Of a DNA stretch of 64,000 nt, positions 37,999 through 50,799 are shown one piece after another; the first letter of the stretch is position 1, and each line of letters begins with the position of its first letter. The position numbers were made by a program, and so were the translations under genes. Source of the DNA: Rhizophagus clarus (taxonomy: Eukaryota > Glomeromycota > Glomeromycetes > Glomerales > Glomeraceae); contig BLAL01000236.1 of NCBI GenBank assembly GCA_015698045.1, positions 868,001 to 932,000 on the forward strand, in the 5' to 3' direction. Under the pieces are notes generated by a model, which was given only the letters and a program-made list of their open reading frames with translations, was not told the origin of the DNA and did not search any database.

Positions 37999-39422
37999 TT
38001 ATTTTCCAAGCATCCATTTAATATTTTTAGCAAAACTATCCCATATATTATTTTCCTTCTTGAATCCTAAATTATCGTTATCATAAGAATTTTTAAATAA
38101 TAAATCAATATCTTTGTTCTCATTTTCATCTCTATTCATAACTTTCGTTTTATTATTTGTATCTTGTCTTACATTTCGATACATTCTCTCAAATTCCAAT
38201 TCAAGACTTAAATAACTACGTCGGACAGTATAAGGTGCAATGGTATTATAAGAACGTAATCTACTGTTTAATTTTTTAATAGTTTTTTCATAATACGATG
38301 TTTGATCATTTTCCCAAGAAATATTTCGATTATGTGGATCAATTTTATTAGCATTGGCATAACGTAACCAGCTTTCACGTATACGTTGACGAAATAAATA
38401 GATTTCACTATCTACATCTTTTTTATATTCTATCCATGCTGGTGCCGAACCTTGTCTTTGTACAATTCGATTCCTAAAATAAAAAGAAATATACATGTAC
38501 ACATACATATAAGAGAAGTGAATGGAAGATAAAATTTATTGTTCACTTACAAGAGGAATTCTGTACGGTCCAAATAAGGATTCTAAATAAATCATGAGAA
38601 AGGTTAGGAAATGTTTTGCGTAAAAAAAAGAAAGATGGTTATTTTTCAATCAATATTTACCCGATCATTAGGATCCTCTGGTAATGGTTTACCGTGATAA
38701 GAAAGATTTTTAAATTCTCCTGCGGTCATCGCTTCTTGAATACGATTTTCCACTAAATTGTTCCAACCAGTGATACTGTTTGGTACAACTTTTGGTAGTT
38801 GCTTATCACCACTACTTTTCTCAATATTATCATTATTCCCTGTATCAAATTTTTTTTTATTCGAATAATCCGTTACAGCATCTTTCGCATTCATTATACG
38901 AGTTTGTTTCGCTTCCCGAATTTTTTTAAGTTTTTCCTCTTTTGATATTCTTGGTGTGACTGATTTTTTACCCGATACTATATTATTTGAAGGAACAGGA
39001 ATAGGAGAAGGTAATGGGGGTTCCAAATTCATCTTATTCGTATTAACTACCTTATAATGTGCATCTATATATTCTTTAACTGATTCCCTTTTTATTTTTA
39101 ATGGAGGATATTTGTCCACTATCATCCTTAATACTGCTATTTTAATATCTTCTTCTCCTGTCCAGGGAGTATCATTATCTTTTATAAATGTACTTTTGAT
39201 AATTGTATTTATTGATGCAGGTGATTTACTGTTTTCATTATTTCTATTACTTTCATTATTAAAATCATCTTTTTGCTCTTTAAAATTTTCAGTATCGTTT
39301 GATGTGGTTGACTTGTAACGAAAAAATAAATGAGAACTTTTAAAAAGAACCTTATTATTAGAAATAGAAAAGTGAATAAATGAACATGTATGTTTTGAAT
39401 GAAAAATGCGAATTAAGGACAT
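37999..39422 (-). CDS. DUF1992 protein (DnaJC28 conserved domain), probably mitochondrial
   Basis: Three exons on the minus strand: 39422-38661, 38582-38551, 38473-37999; 422 residues. The N-terminus, MSLIRIFHSKHTCSFIHF, is a likely mitochondrial presequence. The middle is charged and of low complexity. The conserved domain (about 220-300) reads WNNLVENRIQEAMTAGEF, SYHGKPLPEDPNDRNPYLDR, EFLLNRIVQRQGSAPAW and FRQRIRESWLRYANA, which is the DUF1992 domain found in DnaJC28 and bacterial YhdN-type proteins. There is no J domain here. The 32-nt middle exon encodes NPYLDRTEFL and is required for domain continuity. The start at the ATG at 39422 is preferred because the upstream codons lack another ATG. 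Function is unknown; human DNAJC28 has been linked to Golgi and mitochondrial roles. Confidence 0.85.
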
Positions 39423-39562
39423 ATTAAGCGTATTCAAAAAAAGCGCGAATATTTTTAACAGTTAAATGTCATCGTCCAATCATCTTCTACGCAGATCTCT
39501 TTTTATATTAGATTATCAGAAAAAATTTTTCCTCATTTCTGTTTGAATCATTATTGTCAAAA
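39423..39562. promoter_or_regulatory. Divergent promoter, DUF1992 gene and UTP6
   Basis: Only 140 bp separate the two start codons. The sequence includes GAAAAAATTTTTC (about 39519-39531), similar to the RRPE element of ribosome-biogenesis genes, which would suit UTP6. This is a suggestion from motif similarity in an AT-rich context. Confidence 0.3.
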
Positions 39563-42443
39563 ATGGCGGAAACAGTACAATATTACCTTGAGCAAATGGT
39601 CCCCGAACTTGAGGACCTGGAACGTAAAGAAATATTCACAAAAGTAAGTTCTAGCAGGAAAGAGTTTTCTTGTCAAATGATAACTAAAAAATATTTTTTT
39701 TTTTTTTTTTTTTTAGGAAGAAATAAAATCAATTATTAAGAAACGAACAAATTTTGAATATGCACTTAAAAGAAGGCCTGCGCAAATAATTGATTTTTTA
39801 AAATATATAGAATATGAAATGAATTTAGACTTATTAAGAAAGAAGAGGAAAAGTCGGTTAGGTAAAGAAATATTTACAATAATTTTGAACGTAACCCGAT
39901 TGATTAATAATTTAAATTAATAATAATAGGTATCAAAGGAAAAGTTACAATATCAGATTATTCAATAAAACGAAGGATATACCATATTTTTGATAGAACT
40001 ATAACTAAATTTTCTGGTGATGTTAAATTATGGGTGCAATATATCGAATTTGCCAAAAGTGAAGGTGATCATAAAGTGCTTAATAGAATATTTGGAAGGT
40101 AATATATTCTTTTTTTTTTTCAAAATTTGAACTTTATTTAAATTATCTTTTTATAGGTTTTTAATCAAATTATTTATTATATTAATATTAATTATAGTGT
40201 TTTACAATTGCATCCGACAAATCCTATGTTTTGGATAATGGCATCAAAATATGAATTTGAGGTCAATACTAATATAATGTCTGCTAGAGGTAAGTTTTTA
40301 AGATTATATATTTTATGTAATACTTTGAAAACAATATACTAAATGATTATTTTTCTTATATAAAGTGTTTTTACAACGTGGCCTTCGATCAAATCGTGAT
40401 TCACATCAATTATGGCATCAATATTTCAAACTTGAGTTAATATATGTTGGAAAGATAAAAGCCCGTAGAAAAATATTGGGAATTTTTAATAATAATGATA
40501 ATGAACTCAATGATAATAATAAAGATGATGAATCCAATAATAATAATAAAGATGATGAACCTAATGATAATAATAAAGATAATGAACTCAATGAAAGTAA
40601 TAAAGATGATGAACCCAATGATGGATCTAACGTTGAACAAAAAGATTCACAAAATTTTATTGAGATATCTGGTGATGATGGTTTTTTAAAGACAAAAAAA
40701 TCAGGATTAGATCATTTACCAAAAACTAATCTTGATGATGATAATTTGTTATTACGTGGAGAACTCGCTAAAGTTGTTTATTCTAATGCAATCAAAGCTA
40801 TTCCTAATGATTTAGCTTTTAGAAAAGGTTTTATTAATATTTGTCAAGAATTCTCTGATACAAATACGATTCAGGAAGAAATTTATGAAAGGTGACTTTA
40901 TTTAATTGAAAAAAAATGTTATTATTTTCTTTCTAAAAATTAACTCGATTATTATAATAGCATACAAAAAGATTTTGAGAATAACCCAGAAGCTTTGTCT
41001 TACGTTGCCGAAAGACATGTTACTAATATTTCTGATGTGCAGAGTGTCGAATTTGTACATGCTATTAAGAATAGTATCGAAGATTTTCAAAAATGTATTG
41101 AGGTAATGAAAGCTCAATTAAATACTTCTGTTGTAAATATTATTTAGGGTACGAATTACTTTATTCTATATTTAGAAATTGCCTGATGATGAAATGTGGT
41201 ATTTGTTTTCGAAATTTTTATTAAAATCTTCACGTATTGTTTCCGAACCAAATTTGGTATGTCAAATGCCTTCTTTTAAGAGGAATTTATATTATAACTA
41301 ATTACGACTTTTCGATAGATCATTTTTTTAAATAAAAAATTATTAAAAACATATAAAATAGCCTCAGAATCCAACTTGGCGTCATCACAAATGTATTTAG
41401 ATTGGATAGATTGGATATTAGAAAAAAAAGAAAGTAACAGAAATGATACTATGAAAACGAAAGAATTGTTAAAAAAAGCTACAGATACTTGGCCCAATAG
41501 TTCGAAATTATGGGAAAGAAGAATTAATATCACTATTGCTTTGAACGATAATGAAGAAGGAGGATCTAAAAATGATTCAATTGATGAACTATATAAATCA
41601 GCACTGAAATTAAATCCTGCTTCTTTAATATTATGGGATTCTTATCTTTCTTGGACATTTAAGAAATTTAAGAATGGTGATTTGAGGGATTTCGAATTAG
41701 AAAAATTGTTATTGGTTTGTAATATGATATATGATATATGATTATTTTTATTTTTTTTTATTAATTTTTATTTTATATTAATTAATATCGATTTATGATA
41801 TAGAATTCACTCTTCAAGATATCTTCGTTATCACAGAATAATCGAAGAAATGATGATGATCAACCTAATGAAGTAAAAGATCAAATTGTAACAAGCTATT
41901 TAAAATGGGCCGTGGAAAAAGGAGGATTAGACAATGCCCGTAAAGTTTATAAGAGGTATTTTATGTCTTATTTAATAGCAATATTTGTGTTGTTTATAAC
42001 TGACCCCTTTTAAAAATTTTTAGTTTATTCAATAAAACATTACCGACACTAAAATTTTATAAGAATTGTATAGAAATTGAACAAGAATATTTAGAGAAAG
42101 AATCAATATCTTCAGCATCTGATTCGAAATCTCATTTAATTTGGCTATATGAACAAGCATGTGGATTTGAGGAAACTCCGAGTGGTTCGTCTACGTTTTT
42201 ATTTAAACTTGTATTGATGTTTTTTTTTTTATTTTTATACATTAATAATGTTGATAATATTTACTTTTGTACATAATATTAGATTTATGGCTTGATTTCA
42301 TACAATTTTATTTAAATAATAACGAAGTAACAGAAGCAAGCAATATTTATTGGAAAGCTATGAAAAATATAAAGGATCCTGAATCTTTTGAAGCTAAATA
42401 TAGACAAATGATGTATCAATTTAATAATCCACAAAAAAAGTAA
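39563..42443 (+). CDS. UTP6: U3 snoRNA-associated protein UTP6 (SSU processome)
   Basis: Eleven exons: 39563-39643, 39717-39861, 39930-40098, 40198-40289, 40366-40891, 40961-41102, 41176-41256, 41319-41714, 41804-41955, 42024-42184, 42283-42443; 701 residues. UTP6 is a UtpB component needed for 18S rRNA maturation in the nucleolus. The N-terminal block MAETVQYYLEQMVPELEDLE, KKRTNFEYALKRRPAQIIDFLKYIEYE is diagnostic. HAT repeats follow (LWVQYIEFAKSEG, NPMFWIMASKYEFE, SARVFLQRGLRSN, LWHQYFKLEL) and return in the C-terminal half (LWERRINITIAL, YLKWAVEKGGLDNARKVYKR). The protein is longer than yeast (440) and human (597) forms, partly through an Asn/Asp-rich repeat in exon 5. Exons 8 and 10 have the less typical donors GTTTGT and GTTCGT. 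Confidence 0.93.
40482..40634 (+). repeat. Coding Asn/Asp repeat in UTP6
   Basis: Imperfect repeats encode modules such as NNKDDEPND, NNKDNELNE and SNKDDEPND inside exon 5 (about residues 200-245). They form an acidic, disordered insert between HAT repeats. The DNA period is about 30-39 bp and keeps the reading frame. Confidence 0.8.
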
Positions 42444-43226
42444 TAATAACGGGTATATTTAATTTATTATAAAGAAAATTGGTTGTAACATAATAAATAT
42501 CCTTAACTATGTGTAACTCCCTTTTAAATTTCTCACACGCACATTCATATGTTCAAATTAAAATATTATTATTTTTATATTAATTAAAATTTTTTTTTCA
42601 TTATGTCATTTTTGTTACTCTTTTTATAAAGAACACATATATAGTGCACAGTGTAAAATTTAATCATAATAGAAGCATTTTTATTTAAATCCTTAATTAA
42701 TTTCAAAAAAAGAAAAGAATAAAATGCTGGTTTAGCCGTTATAAGAATTCCCACCGGTCTAAAATTCTCGATTACATATAAATTGACTAATCGGGTTAAT
42801 TTTACCACTGACCCAGCCAGCCCGAGTTGCCAAACTTGGCGTTTTTTTAGCGAAACTGCGCCTCGAGATCGATGGATCATCCGAGCACATGGTTCACACC
42901 TGGGACTGGCTGGGAATAAATATATTTGTAAATAGACTATGTATATTTAGTTAGAGTAACATCTACCTTATCTACTTCATGAAACGGAAAAAATTTTCCC
43001 TTTCAAATCGTTTCTGCCTTTTTTTTAAAAAAAAACGTTACTTTCTTGTTGTTTTTAAAAATAATAAGTAAATAAATTGACAGGTATGTTATTTAAGGTA
43101 GCATATATTAAATGATAGTTTTTTAATTCTTTATAACTTTTATTTATTACAGTCCTTGATCCTCTTTTGAGCTCTTGGAAAAGAATCTTACAAGTCTTTG
43201 GTTAAACAACAATAATAAGAGAACTA
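42444..43226. promoter_or_regulatory. Promoter and 5' UTR region of the membrane-protein gene
   Basis: After 300 bp of AT-rich 3' flank there is a GC-richer patch (about 42740-42920) with CCCAGCCAGCCCGAG, then a T/A switch (43018-43035). A probable 5' UTR intron follows at 43084-43152 (GTATGT...TTACAG). An open frame on the minus strand here (42584-42880) has no domain and is not called. Confidence 0.4.
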
Positions 43227-44754
43227 ATGACATTTACGGAAACGACACAGGCTTTATATGACAAAGACGACGACGACATAAGTATCCAAGAGCTAATCGC
43301 CGCACAAAAGCTTGGGAGTCAAATACCACAACCTCCAACTCCTACAGCAACTAATACTTCTGGTTTTAATTTACATCCAGAATTAATAGTCCCTGATAAA
43401 CAGTTTCGATCTAGAAAATCCAAAAATAAAATTAATTCAAATAATTTTAATTTTGGTGACGTTTCTGATATGTCCTTACCAGTATCTCATAACGGTTCAA
43501 CTCCTTCTATAATCAGTATAACAAATTCACATAATACTATGCATATATTATCCAATAATAATGATGATGATGATAATGAAGGTACACATCCAAATGGCCA
43601 AAACCGATCAATAAATGCATCAAAAAATGATCGTAAACAACAGCACCGAGAAAAATCAAATAATCGAGAAATACCAACAGGTCCTCCGGAAACAATGAAA
43701 GATCCTACTACCGATTCATTCTCTTCTCATGCTTATAGTTGGCCCATTGCTTTTGCTGTAATACCACCAATGGGTGCTCTTATTTATGGCAAATCTGATG
43801 TATGGAGTGATTTCCTGCTGTTGCTACTGATTGCTTTTTATCTTTATAATATTATCAAAGGTATTAAAAAAAAATTACTTTATTAGACTCACACTTATTT
43901 TGTATACGAAGAGTTTTATCCTAAAAAATTTTATTTTATTATTTTCAGTCCCTTGGGAACTTTATTACGCGGCTAGAACTAGACGTGTCATAAATGAAAA
44001 TCTTTCTGGGCAGACTGCTGATCCTGCTCAAGAACAACAACGAAATCAAGCTGCTAAAGAGCTTCATCGTCAAGAAGTATGGGCTTTGTTACTTGTAATT
44101 GCCTCGCCAATTATTGGAGGATATGCGTTGCACGGAGCAAAAATGTATTTGAATTATGACAAATACATTTCCCATTTCAATATTGTTCTTTTTGTGTTTG
44201 CTGCGGGTATTCGTCCTTTAATGCATATTGCTAGTCTTGCAAAAAATCGAACCTTACACCTTCAAGAGCAAGTTCATTATCCAAGCACAGAGGTTGAATT
44301 GTTAAAAAGACGTGTACAACATTTAGAATATGAATTTTCTCAATTACGCCGTGGATTTGCTACAAAACGTGACATTAACAATGTTAGAGATGGATTTGAA
44401 CCTACTCTTTCACAGTTGAATAAAGCAGTTAGAAGATACGAGAAAAAAGAACAATATCTTCGAAATTATTCAGAAGAAAGATTTGCTTATCTGGAAACAA
44501 AATTAAGAGAATATGATACATTTATTGCGTATAAATTACAAGAAGAACAAGCAACGACAATTTCACGTAGTATGATGCAAGTTATTTTCTTGCCACTTAA
44601 CGTAACGCTTACAATATTGGGTTATGCAAAATACTTCTTACCACGCGATAGGCAGAAACCAGGTATGTTGCAACCCGCTATTAATTCTGAAGAAGAAAAG
44701 GCGAATAGCGAATTTCAACAGGAAGTTTTATCTGGAAGCCTGCAGAAATATTAA
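43227..44754 (+). CDS. Multi-pass membrane protein with coiled coil, fungal-type, uncharacterised
   Basis: Two exons, 43227-43860 and 43949-44754; 479 residues. The first 165 residues are Ser/Asn/Asp-rich and disordered. Hydrophobic segments lie at about 171-187 (WPIAFAVIPPMGALIYG), 191-210, 255-272 (VWALLLVIASPIIGGYAL), 288-305 (FNIVLFVFAAGIRPLMHI) and 421-441. A charged helix between the last two (LLKRRVQHLEYEFSQLRRGF onward) looks like a coiled coil. Motifs SDVWSDFLLLLL and VPWELYYAARTRR look constrained and I associate this arrangement with an uncharacterised fungal membrane family, but I cannot name it. A probable 5' UTR intron precedes the start. The location could be the ER or mitochondrial outer membrane; the sequence does not decide. 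Confidence 0.85.
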
Positions 44755-45646
44755 GTTTCTTTAGTATGAACTTTAATTTTTCTCTATCCTATTTTGATCA
44801 CATGGACGGATGCATTTTTTACCAATTTATTTTTATTATGTTTGCTTTTTTGTTATAAATTTTATCATATGAACATAGACTTTCAATTTATTTACATTAT
44901 TCAATTATTATTTTATCAATATGATATTTTATTCCTTATAATGGCTTTATTAGTTTTGCTTTTAATCAGTTCCTTTTTTTTTTTCTGAACTCTTGTATGC
45001 AAGTCATCACGAGATCATAAAAAAAGAGTGTGAACAAAGAAAAAGAACTTGTAAAGGCATATTTGTGAATAGAATTTCCATGTAAGTAATATATCCAATA
45101 TTGTATAAGGCAACAGTTCAATCATATGCTACTTTTTCATCATCCTATAATTCTATAATTGAATGCAATTATTATTCTTCTTGATTTTAATTTTTATAAA
45201 AAAAAAAAAAAAAAAAAAATGGAATATAAAAATTCATTAAAAATAAATTATTTATTCATCAATAATAAAATTATAATAAATATTTTAATAATCTTTTATT
45301 ATAGATTTTTGCTAATTTATTCATCATTGGTAAATTAGCGATTTTTATTACAAATTTATATAAACTTAATAATAGTAAATTCAAATTTTAATTATCACTA
45401 ATAATTTATTTAATCTAATTTTAATTTTATGACTGATAATTTTTATTATTATATTATATAACTTGAATTTATAAAAAAATCTTATATTTTTCTTAATAAA
45501 ATAACTTATTTTATTTAATATTTTTTATAAAAAATAATAAAAATACAATTTAAATTTTCTAGAAATTTTATATAAAAAAATAAAAATATTATATTAAAAA
45601 TATAAAAAAAATATTATTGATAATTTCAATTACTATAGACTTATAG
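44755..45646. other. AT-rich intergenic region
   Basis: This is the 3' flank of the membrane-protein gene followed by very AT-rich DNA with an A20 tract (about 45200-45219). A 64-codon hydrophobic open frame at 44794-44988 is best explained as T-rich 3' UTR. No gene was seen. Confidence 0.5.
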
Positions 45647-45864
45647 CAGTGTTGGGACAGGTTACACAAAAAAGAAATGATAATCCCTCAAAATTTTATT
45701 ATTATAACCTATTTTGTTACTCAGCAAAAGTATTTTAATATCTATTACACATAAATACATATAATTTTTGTAGAGTTTTTCAAGTTACAAAAGAGTACAG
45801 ACAGTACGCAGACGTGTTTGAAACAGTCAAAAAAAGCCGCAGACATCAAAAATGTATAACACTG
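45647..45864. mobile_element. Probable hAT-like MITE, degenerate
   Basis: A 218-bp patch that is less AT-rich than its surroundings begins CAGTGTTGGGACAGG and ends ATAACACTG, so both ends show CAGTGTT inverted. Flanking octamers ACTTATAG and AACTATAG agree at six of eight positions, consistent with an old 8-bp duplication. There is no coding capacity. Confidence 0.45.
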
Positions 45865-46550
45865 AACTATAGTGATTCCTTATTATTATATAAGCAAACA
45901 AAATTTTAATTAAATGTATGATTATATTATTATATTTATCTGTTTATTTTTAATATTTTTCTTTTTTTATTTAACTAATAATTAAAATATATTTTTTTTT
46001 CTTTTTTTTTTTTTTTATTATTTATAACTTACTTTTTACTTATTATATTTTATTCTTTTTAGATTTTTTGGCTTTTTTAGTTTCATAATTAAGATATATT
46101 TAAAATTATATAATTCTTAATTTTATATTATTTTTATTTGTTTTTATATTTGTTTTTTATATTTTTTTTATTAACTTATTTTAATTCTTTTTTAATTAAA
46201 CATTAAAATATACTTTTTTTTTTTTTTTTTTTTATTTTCTTTTATTTTTATTATTTTTTATTGATTTATTTTCTTTTACTTTTCCTTTATTATCTTTATT
46301 TTATTTAATTTAATTTATCTTTTTTTTCCTTTTTATTATTAATTTTTACTTTTATTTCTTTTGTTTTTTTTTTTAGTATATTTATTTTATTTCTTTTTCA
46401 TTATTTTTATTTTTTTTTTTATTTATTTTTCATTTTTCAGTTTTTTTTTATTATACAATAATTTTTATTTTTTTATAAAATAAAAGTATTATAATAATAT
46501 TTAATTAATAAAATATATAAATTATTATGTATAATCACAGAAGATTATAA
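45865..46550. other. T-rich low-complexity stretch
   Basis: About 690 bp of almost pure A/T with T-runs up to about 23 nt. No feature was recognised. Confidence 0.5.
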
Positions 46551-46559
46551 ATATATAGG

Positions 46560-49500
46560 ATAAAATTCTGTTTAAACTCCAAAAAGAAAGTACAGACAAA
46601 AACTATCAACATATTCTCAATATCATTCTGTCTGCAAAATTACAAATTTGAGAATCTTTCAGAATACTAGAAGAAAATATACAAACTAAGAAAAAATATA
46701 AATCTAACAATATATGAACATTTAGATAACCTACTAACAAATATAAATGGCTAAAGATACTAGAAAGTACAAATGATAAATCAACTCAAGAATATCCAGT
46801 ATAAGTTACAAATTGATCAAAAAAGCAGATGTAAAAGCTAATGAGCTATTTAGACAGTACACAGGATTATATTACAAATTGCAAAATATACCTATGAAAT
46901 AGAAGATCTCACAATTATACCTGATCTTTAAGATATATGATTAGAACTACAACTTGGTAAGGATAAGACTGATTCTACTTATCAAATGAATATGCAAATA
47001 TGCAATTAAAATAATTGCAAAATAACTCAGAAGTATATTCAGCAAAAAATGCAATCTTGAAAGAGCTAAACTACGCAAGATTGCTAGGTGAATTAATATC
47101 AATACCACTTGCAATTATAAACAGTATTTTGAAAGATGCTTAAGAAAAGAAGAAAACACTATAGATTGTATCTCAGGACATGATAAAAGCTTTCAATAGT
47201 ATTGAAATACTTTTTCTGCAAAAAACCCTAAAAAGAATCAGACTACTTTCTTCCATAATAAACTTTATCATAAACATATGGGGTCTTTGCAATAGAAAGG
47301 TACGAAACTCAAAAAAAAATAAAAATTTAATTAATATTAAATTTACACTTATTTTAGTATAAAAAACATAATTAGCATATAAAGTAAATTTAAAATTTTT
47401 TTTGAGTTTCGTACCTTTCTATTGCAAAGCCCCCATATACAGAAGTCATAAGATCAAAATTATCATGGTATACAAACTGACTGATACTTTCATCATAAAT
47501 GTTAGAATAGATTAAGAAGAGGTGATTTCTTTTCTAATCTAAAGGATTTTTTATGATCCTTTGCTTCACAAGATACAAGAAGATGAATCTTTAAAATACT
47601 TTATAAAATTAGAGTAGCCAAAAAATATTCCTTGTAATGAGAAATGAAAAATAATGATATAAATAGCTGTATTGATATACGCAAATGATACATAATAAGG
47701 CAAAACAAAGAAAATCATATCAATTATAAATGAATTTTTTGGTATTAATAACATAAAAATTAATAAAGAAAAATCAGAAATCATTATTATAAACCTAAAA
47801 GAGAGTCATAAAGATGATAGATCTTTTAAGATAAGAAAAATAAAAACAAAGTAATTGCTAACAAAGAATCAGTCCTAATTCACATATTAGAAGTATAGTT
47901 CAAAACAGATAAAAAGGATGAACATACAAAAGTTATAGTAAAGAAGGAGATTTTGATGATAATAATGACTATTAAACACAAATATATAATACACATATAG
48001 GCAATATATATCATCAATATTATTCTGCTTCCTAGACTAAAATACAGACTAAAGACCACTATTTGGGAAGATGGGAAATATGAAGAAATTTTCAGGCCAG
48101 TTATAAAAGAAGTCAAATACAAAACACGATTTTCTAGCAACTGTCATAATAACATTCTTCTTCACTCAGTATAAGGTAAACTCAAAAATCTGTAAAAAAA
48201 TCAAGTAAGTGCATAAATAATAGAATTTCTAGTTGCATTCAACTCTAAATCAAAACAGCAAATAGATATATTTAAAATGAGGCTAAAAAAGACATAATTG
48301 AAATTAAACATAATGATTTGTATATTACTGATGAAGCCAAATGTTACAGTTCCTAATAAGATATAAAATAACCATGCCTATAATATGATGAGAAAAGCAT
48401 ATGATTACTTATTTAAATTCCAACCTCTAATAGAAAGTAAAAAATGGGAAGTATAAATAATTGGCCTAAGTATGAGAAACTTTATCTATTAATAAACATC
48501 AAAAATGTGCAAGAAAGATAAAGAACTCATTATAAAAAAAGCAGCAGACTTTTTAATATAAGATGTACTACAACAGAATCCTAAACAATATATATATAGG
48601 TCAGATGAAAATTTTAAAATTTACTATGATCAATAAGCAAATTACTTTAAGTTCTACTAAACAAATTCTTATTATAATCTTAAGCAATTTGTTTTTGATA
48701 TATATTTAAAATTCCAAATAATACATATATAAATTATATTAAAACTCTTACCTGTACTTCTAATATCCATTTTTTTAAAGAAATATTTTTTCTTTTCTTT
48801 CCCGTAGGTTGACTGTTAAAGGTCAACAGTTCCTACACTTCCCTTCCTTTATGTAAAATACATATTATAGTTCTAGTTTTTTTTTGGTTTTTTGGTCAGT
48901 TCTTGAGTTGTTCAGATTTTATTAAGAGTTTTTCATTTTCTTCAGCAGTAACAGCGGTGATACTGAAAATATTATAGAAGTACACACGGGTGAAAACTAT
49001 ACTGAAGTTGGCAGTTGGGCTCTAACTCAGATATCCTATAATACATGTCCTTGTTAACTCAAAGAAGTCATATGGGCGAATTTAACTTGACCCAGTAACT
49101 CAGAGTATTAACTATGGCAACTTAAATACTAAAATTAGGAATGTTTTTTCCTTAAATGGTATTTTACTTGCTAAAGTTAATCGAACGATAATTAAAATGA
49201 CGGCAAAATCAGCTTATATGTTGGCTTTTAGAAGTTTTTCTCCTACTACTTATTGTTTATTACATTTGTATTTTTCTTTTTTGTCTGAAAAATACTTTTT
49301 AGTTTACCCCTCTACAAATGATCAGCCTGTTACACTACCAAACTATTGGACCTATCATGTTTGGTAATACAAAAATTGGATTTGCCATGTTGCAAATCTC
49401 TTTTTTATTGGATTTACTGTAAACTTCTCGACTTACCTCCTTCCTGAAAGGTGTAGATGGATGAGGCTCCTAACCATTGTAAGTTGTAAGGAAAACAACT

Positions 49501-50030
49501 TTTCCTGAAGTGACAAGGCTTCTAAAAGTCATAGTTTTTTTTGGATTTCTGCTTTTATTTGTCTGTTTTCAGACGTTTTTATTTTAATTATTTTATAGGC
49601 TGTGTTTATTACTTATTTTATATGTCTTTGTCTAGTTTTGCTATATTATTACATTCTTTTTTTTTATACTAGATTTTGATTAATTACGTTCTTTTTTTGA
49701 ATTGTTTTTTTTTTAAATTATTTTATTGTATTTTATTTTGTTTGTTTTTTCTGGGGGGTGTGCAGAATAGATTGTTACATCATTTCTTCTTAAAAGAAAT
49801 ATATGACTTTGGTATAGTATAATCTGCTTGGCATTTGCTAGGTTGTGAGTTTTACTTGTTCTTGATGGTATTGTGTAGTTAGATATGTGAATGATTCTAT
49901 GAACTTTAATTTTAGACTAACCTTTATGATATACAGTGTGATCTCAGAGCTGGATTGCCAATCATTAGTTGTAGTTATATTTCATTCTGTATTGTTATTA
50001 AAATAAAATAAATAAAATAAAATATTAAAA
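46560..50030 (+). mobile_element. Degenerate LINE-type non-LTR retrotransposon
   Basis: Reverse-transcriptase motifs are legible in plus-strand frames despite many stops: DMIKAFNSIEILFLQKTLKRI at about 47177, then after an inserted MITE the block EEVISF...RIFYDPLLHKIQEDE (about 47518-47590), then the catalytic box as YAND instead of YADD (47678-47689), then INNIKINKEKSEIII. The 3' end (about 49760-50025) has a non-coding tail ending in AAATA-type repeats, typical of a LINE. The 5' boundary is only approximate. Stops and frameshifts throughout show an old, dead copy. Confidence 0.7.
47279..47435. mobile_element. 157-bp MITE inserted in the LINE reverse transcriptase
   Basis: Near-perfect inverted repeats of about 35 bp start TGGGGTCTTTGCAATAGAAA (left) and, inverted, TGGGGGCTTTGCAATAGAAA (right). 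TA dinucleotides flank both ends (47277-47278, 47436-47437), as for mariner/Stowaway-type elements. Removing it rejoins the RT sequence between FIINI and RSHKIKIIM in frame. The interior is AT-rich and non-coding. Confidence 0.8.
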
Positions 50031-50084
50031 TAATTTATAAATTTAAAAATCAAATACAAATAGATTTTTTTTTTTTGGTCAAAG

Positions 50085-50343
50085 CAAATGTATATAGTTT
50101 ATTAATCTTTGAATCTAAAGACTATAAAGTACAAAACAAAGAATATATTATTTCATTTATAAAGGCTGCAAACAGCCCTGAATGTGATGATTGGAACCTC
50201 GTTGTGATAATTGATGTGATATCTACTATGTTTACTAGTATCAAAATGGCCAAAAAGTATATAGTTACACTTATGTTACTTAGAGAAATTATTTTTAAAG
50301 TGTACGAAACAGTTATCTTAATGTGATATCTTCGTATTCAGAG
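50085..50343 (+). pseudogene. Gene fragment, paralogous to 63645-63812
   Basis: An 80-codon open stretch ends at 50326 with IIDVISTMFTSIKMAKKYIVTLMLLREIIFKVYETV before a stop. Its last 167 bp recur at 63645-63812, where a SAM-like exon follows; here that exon is absent and LINE (left) and TIR element (right) sequences flank it. It is probably a broken copy of a host multigene family that I do not recognise. Confidence 0.5.
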
Positions 50344-50799
50344 ATTTTGGCTGCAACCACAAGTGACAAGTACTTGACATGACCAATTATAATAGTCTAT
50401 TCTCATAAGAGATAATAGGAAGTTCATTATAGATTTAAGGAATAAAGGGTATGAGAAATAAAATGAAATATTCTAGAAAGGTAAAACAATAAAAACAAAA
50501 AATGCAATTAAATCAAAAGATTTCTATGTACTAAATTGTTAAACCTAAATTATACTTCTCAGCATAATTGATTTAATTACGGTATTATACCTGACGTAAT
50601 ATGCTGTAATAATTACAGTTTTAAATTTTGAAAATACTGATATGCTATAATTAAATTATCCTGTCGTATTAATTATAGTGGCACAATTGAAATTATGGCT
50701 GATTATGTGATTTTTAAATTATGTAACTGCAGTTTCAGATTACGAGATTGTGGATTAATTATGTAATTGCAGATCACTGGTCAAAATCAATTCTATCGG

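Noticed and set aside
40418-40640. Minus-strand open frames rich in Leu/Ser or Ile/Phe opposite UTP6
   Set aside because: They are shadows of the Asn/Asp repeat in the UTP6 coding strand.
42584-42880. 98-codon minus-strand open frame before the membrane-protein gene
   Set aside because: It overlaps the probable promoter of the plus-strand gene and has no domain or second exon.
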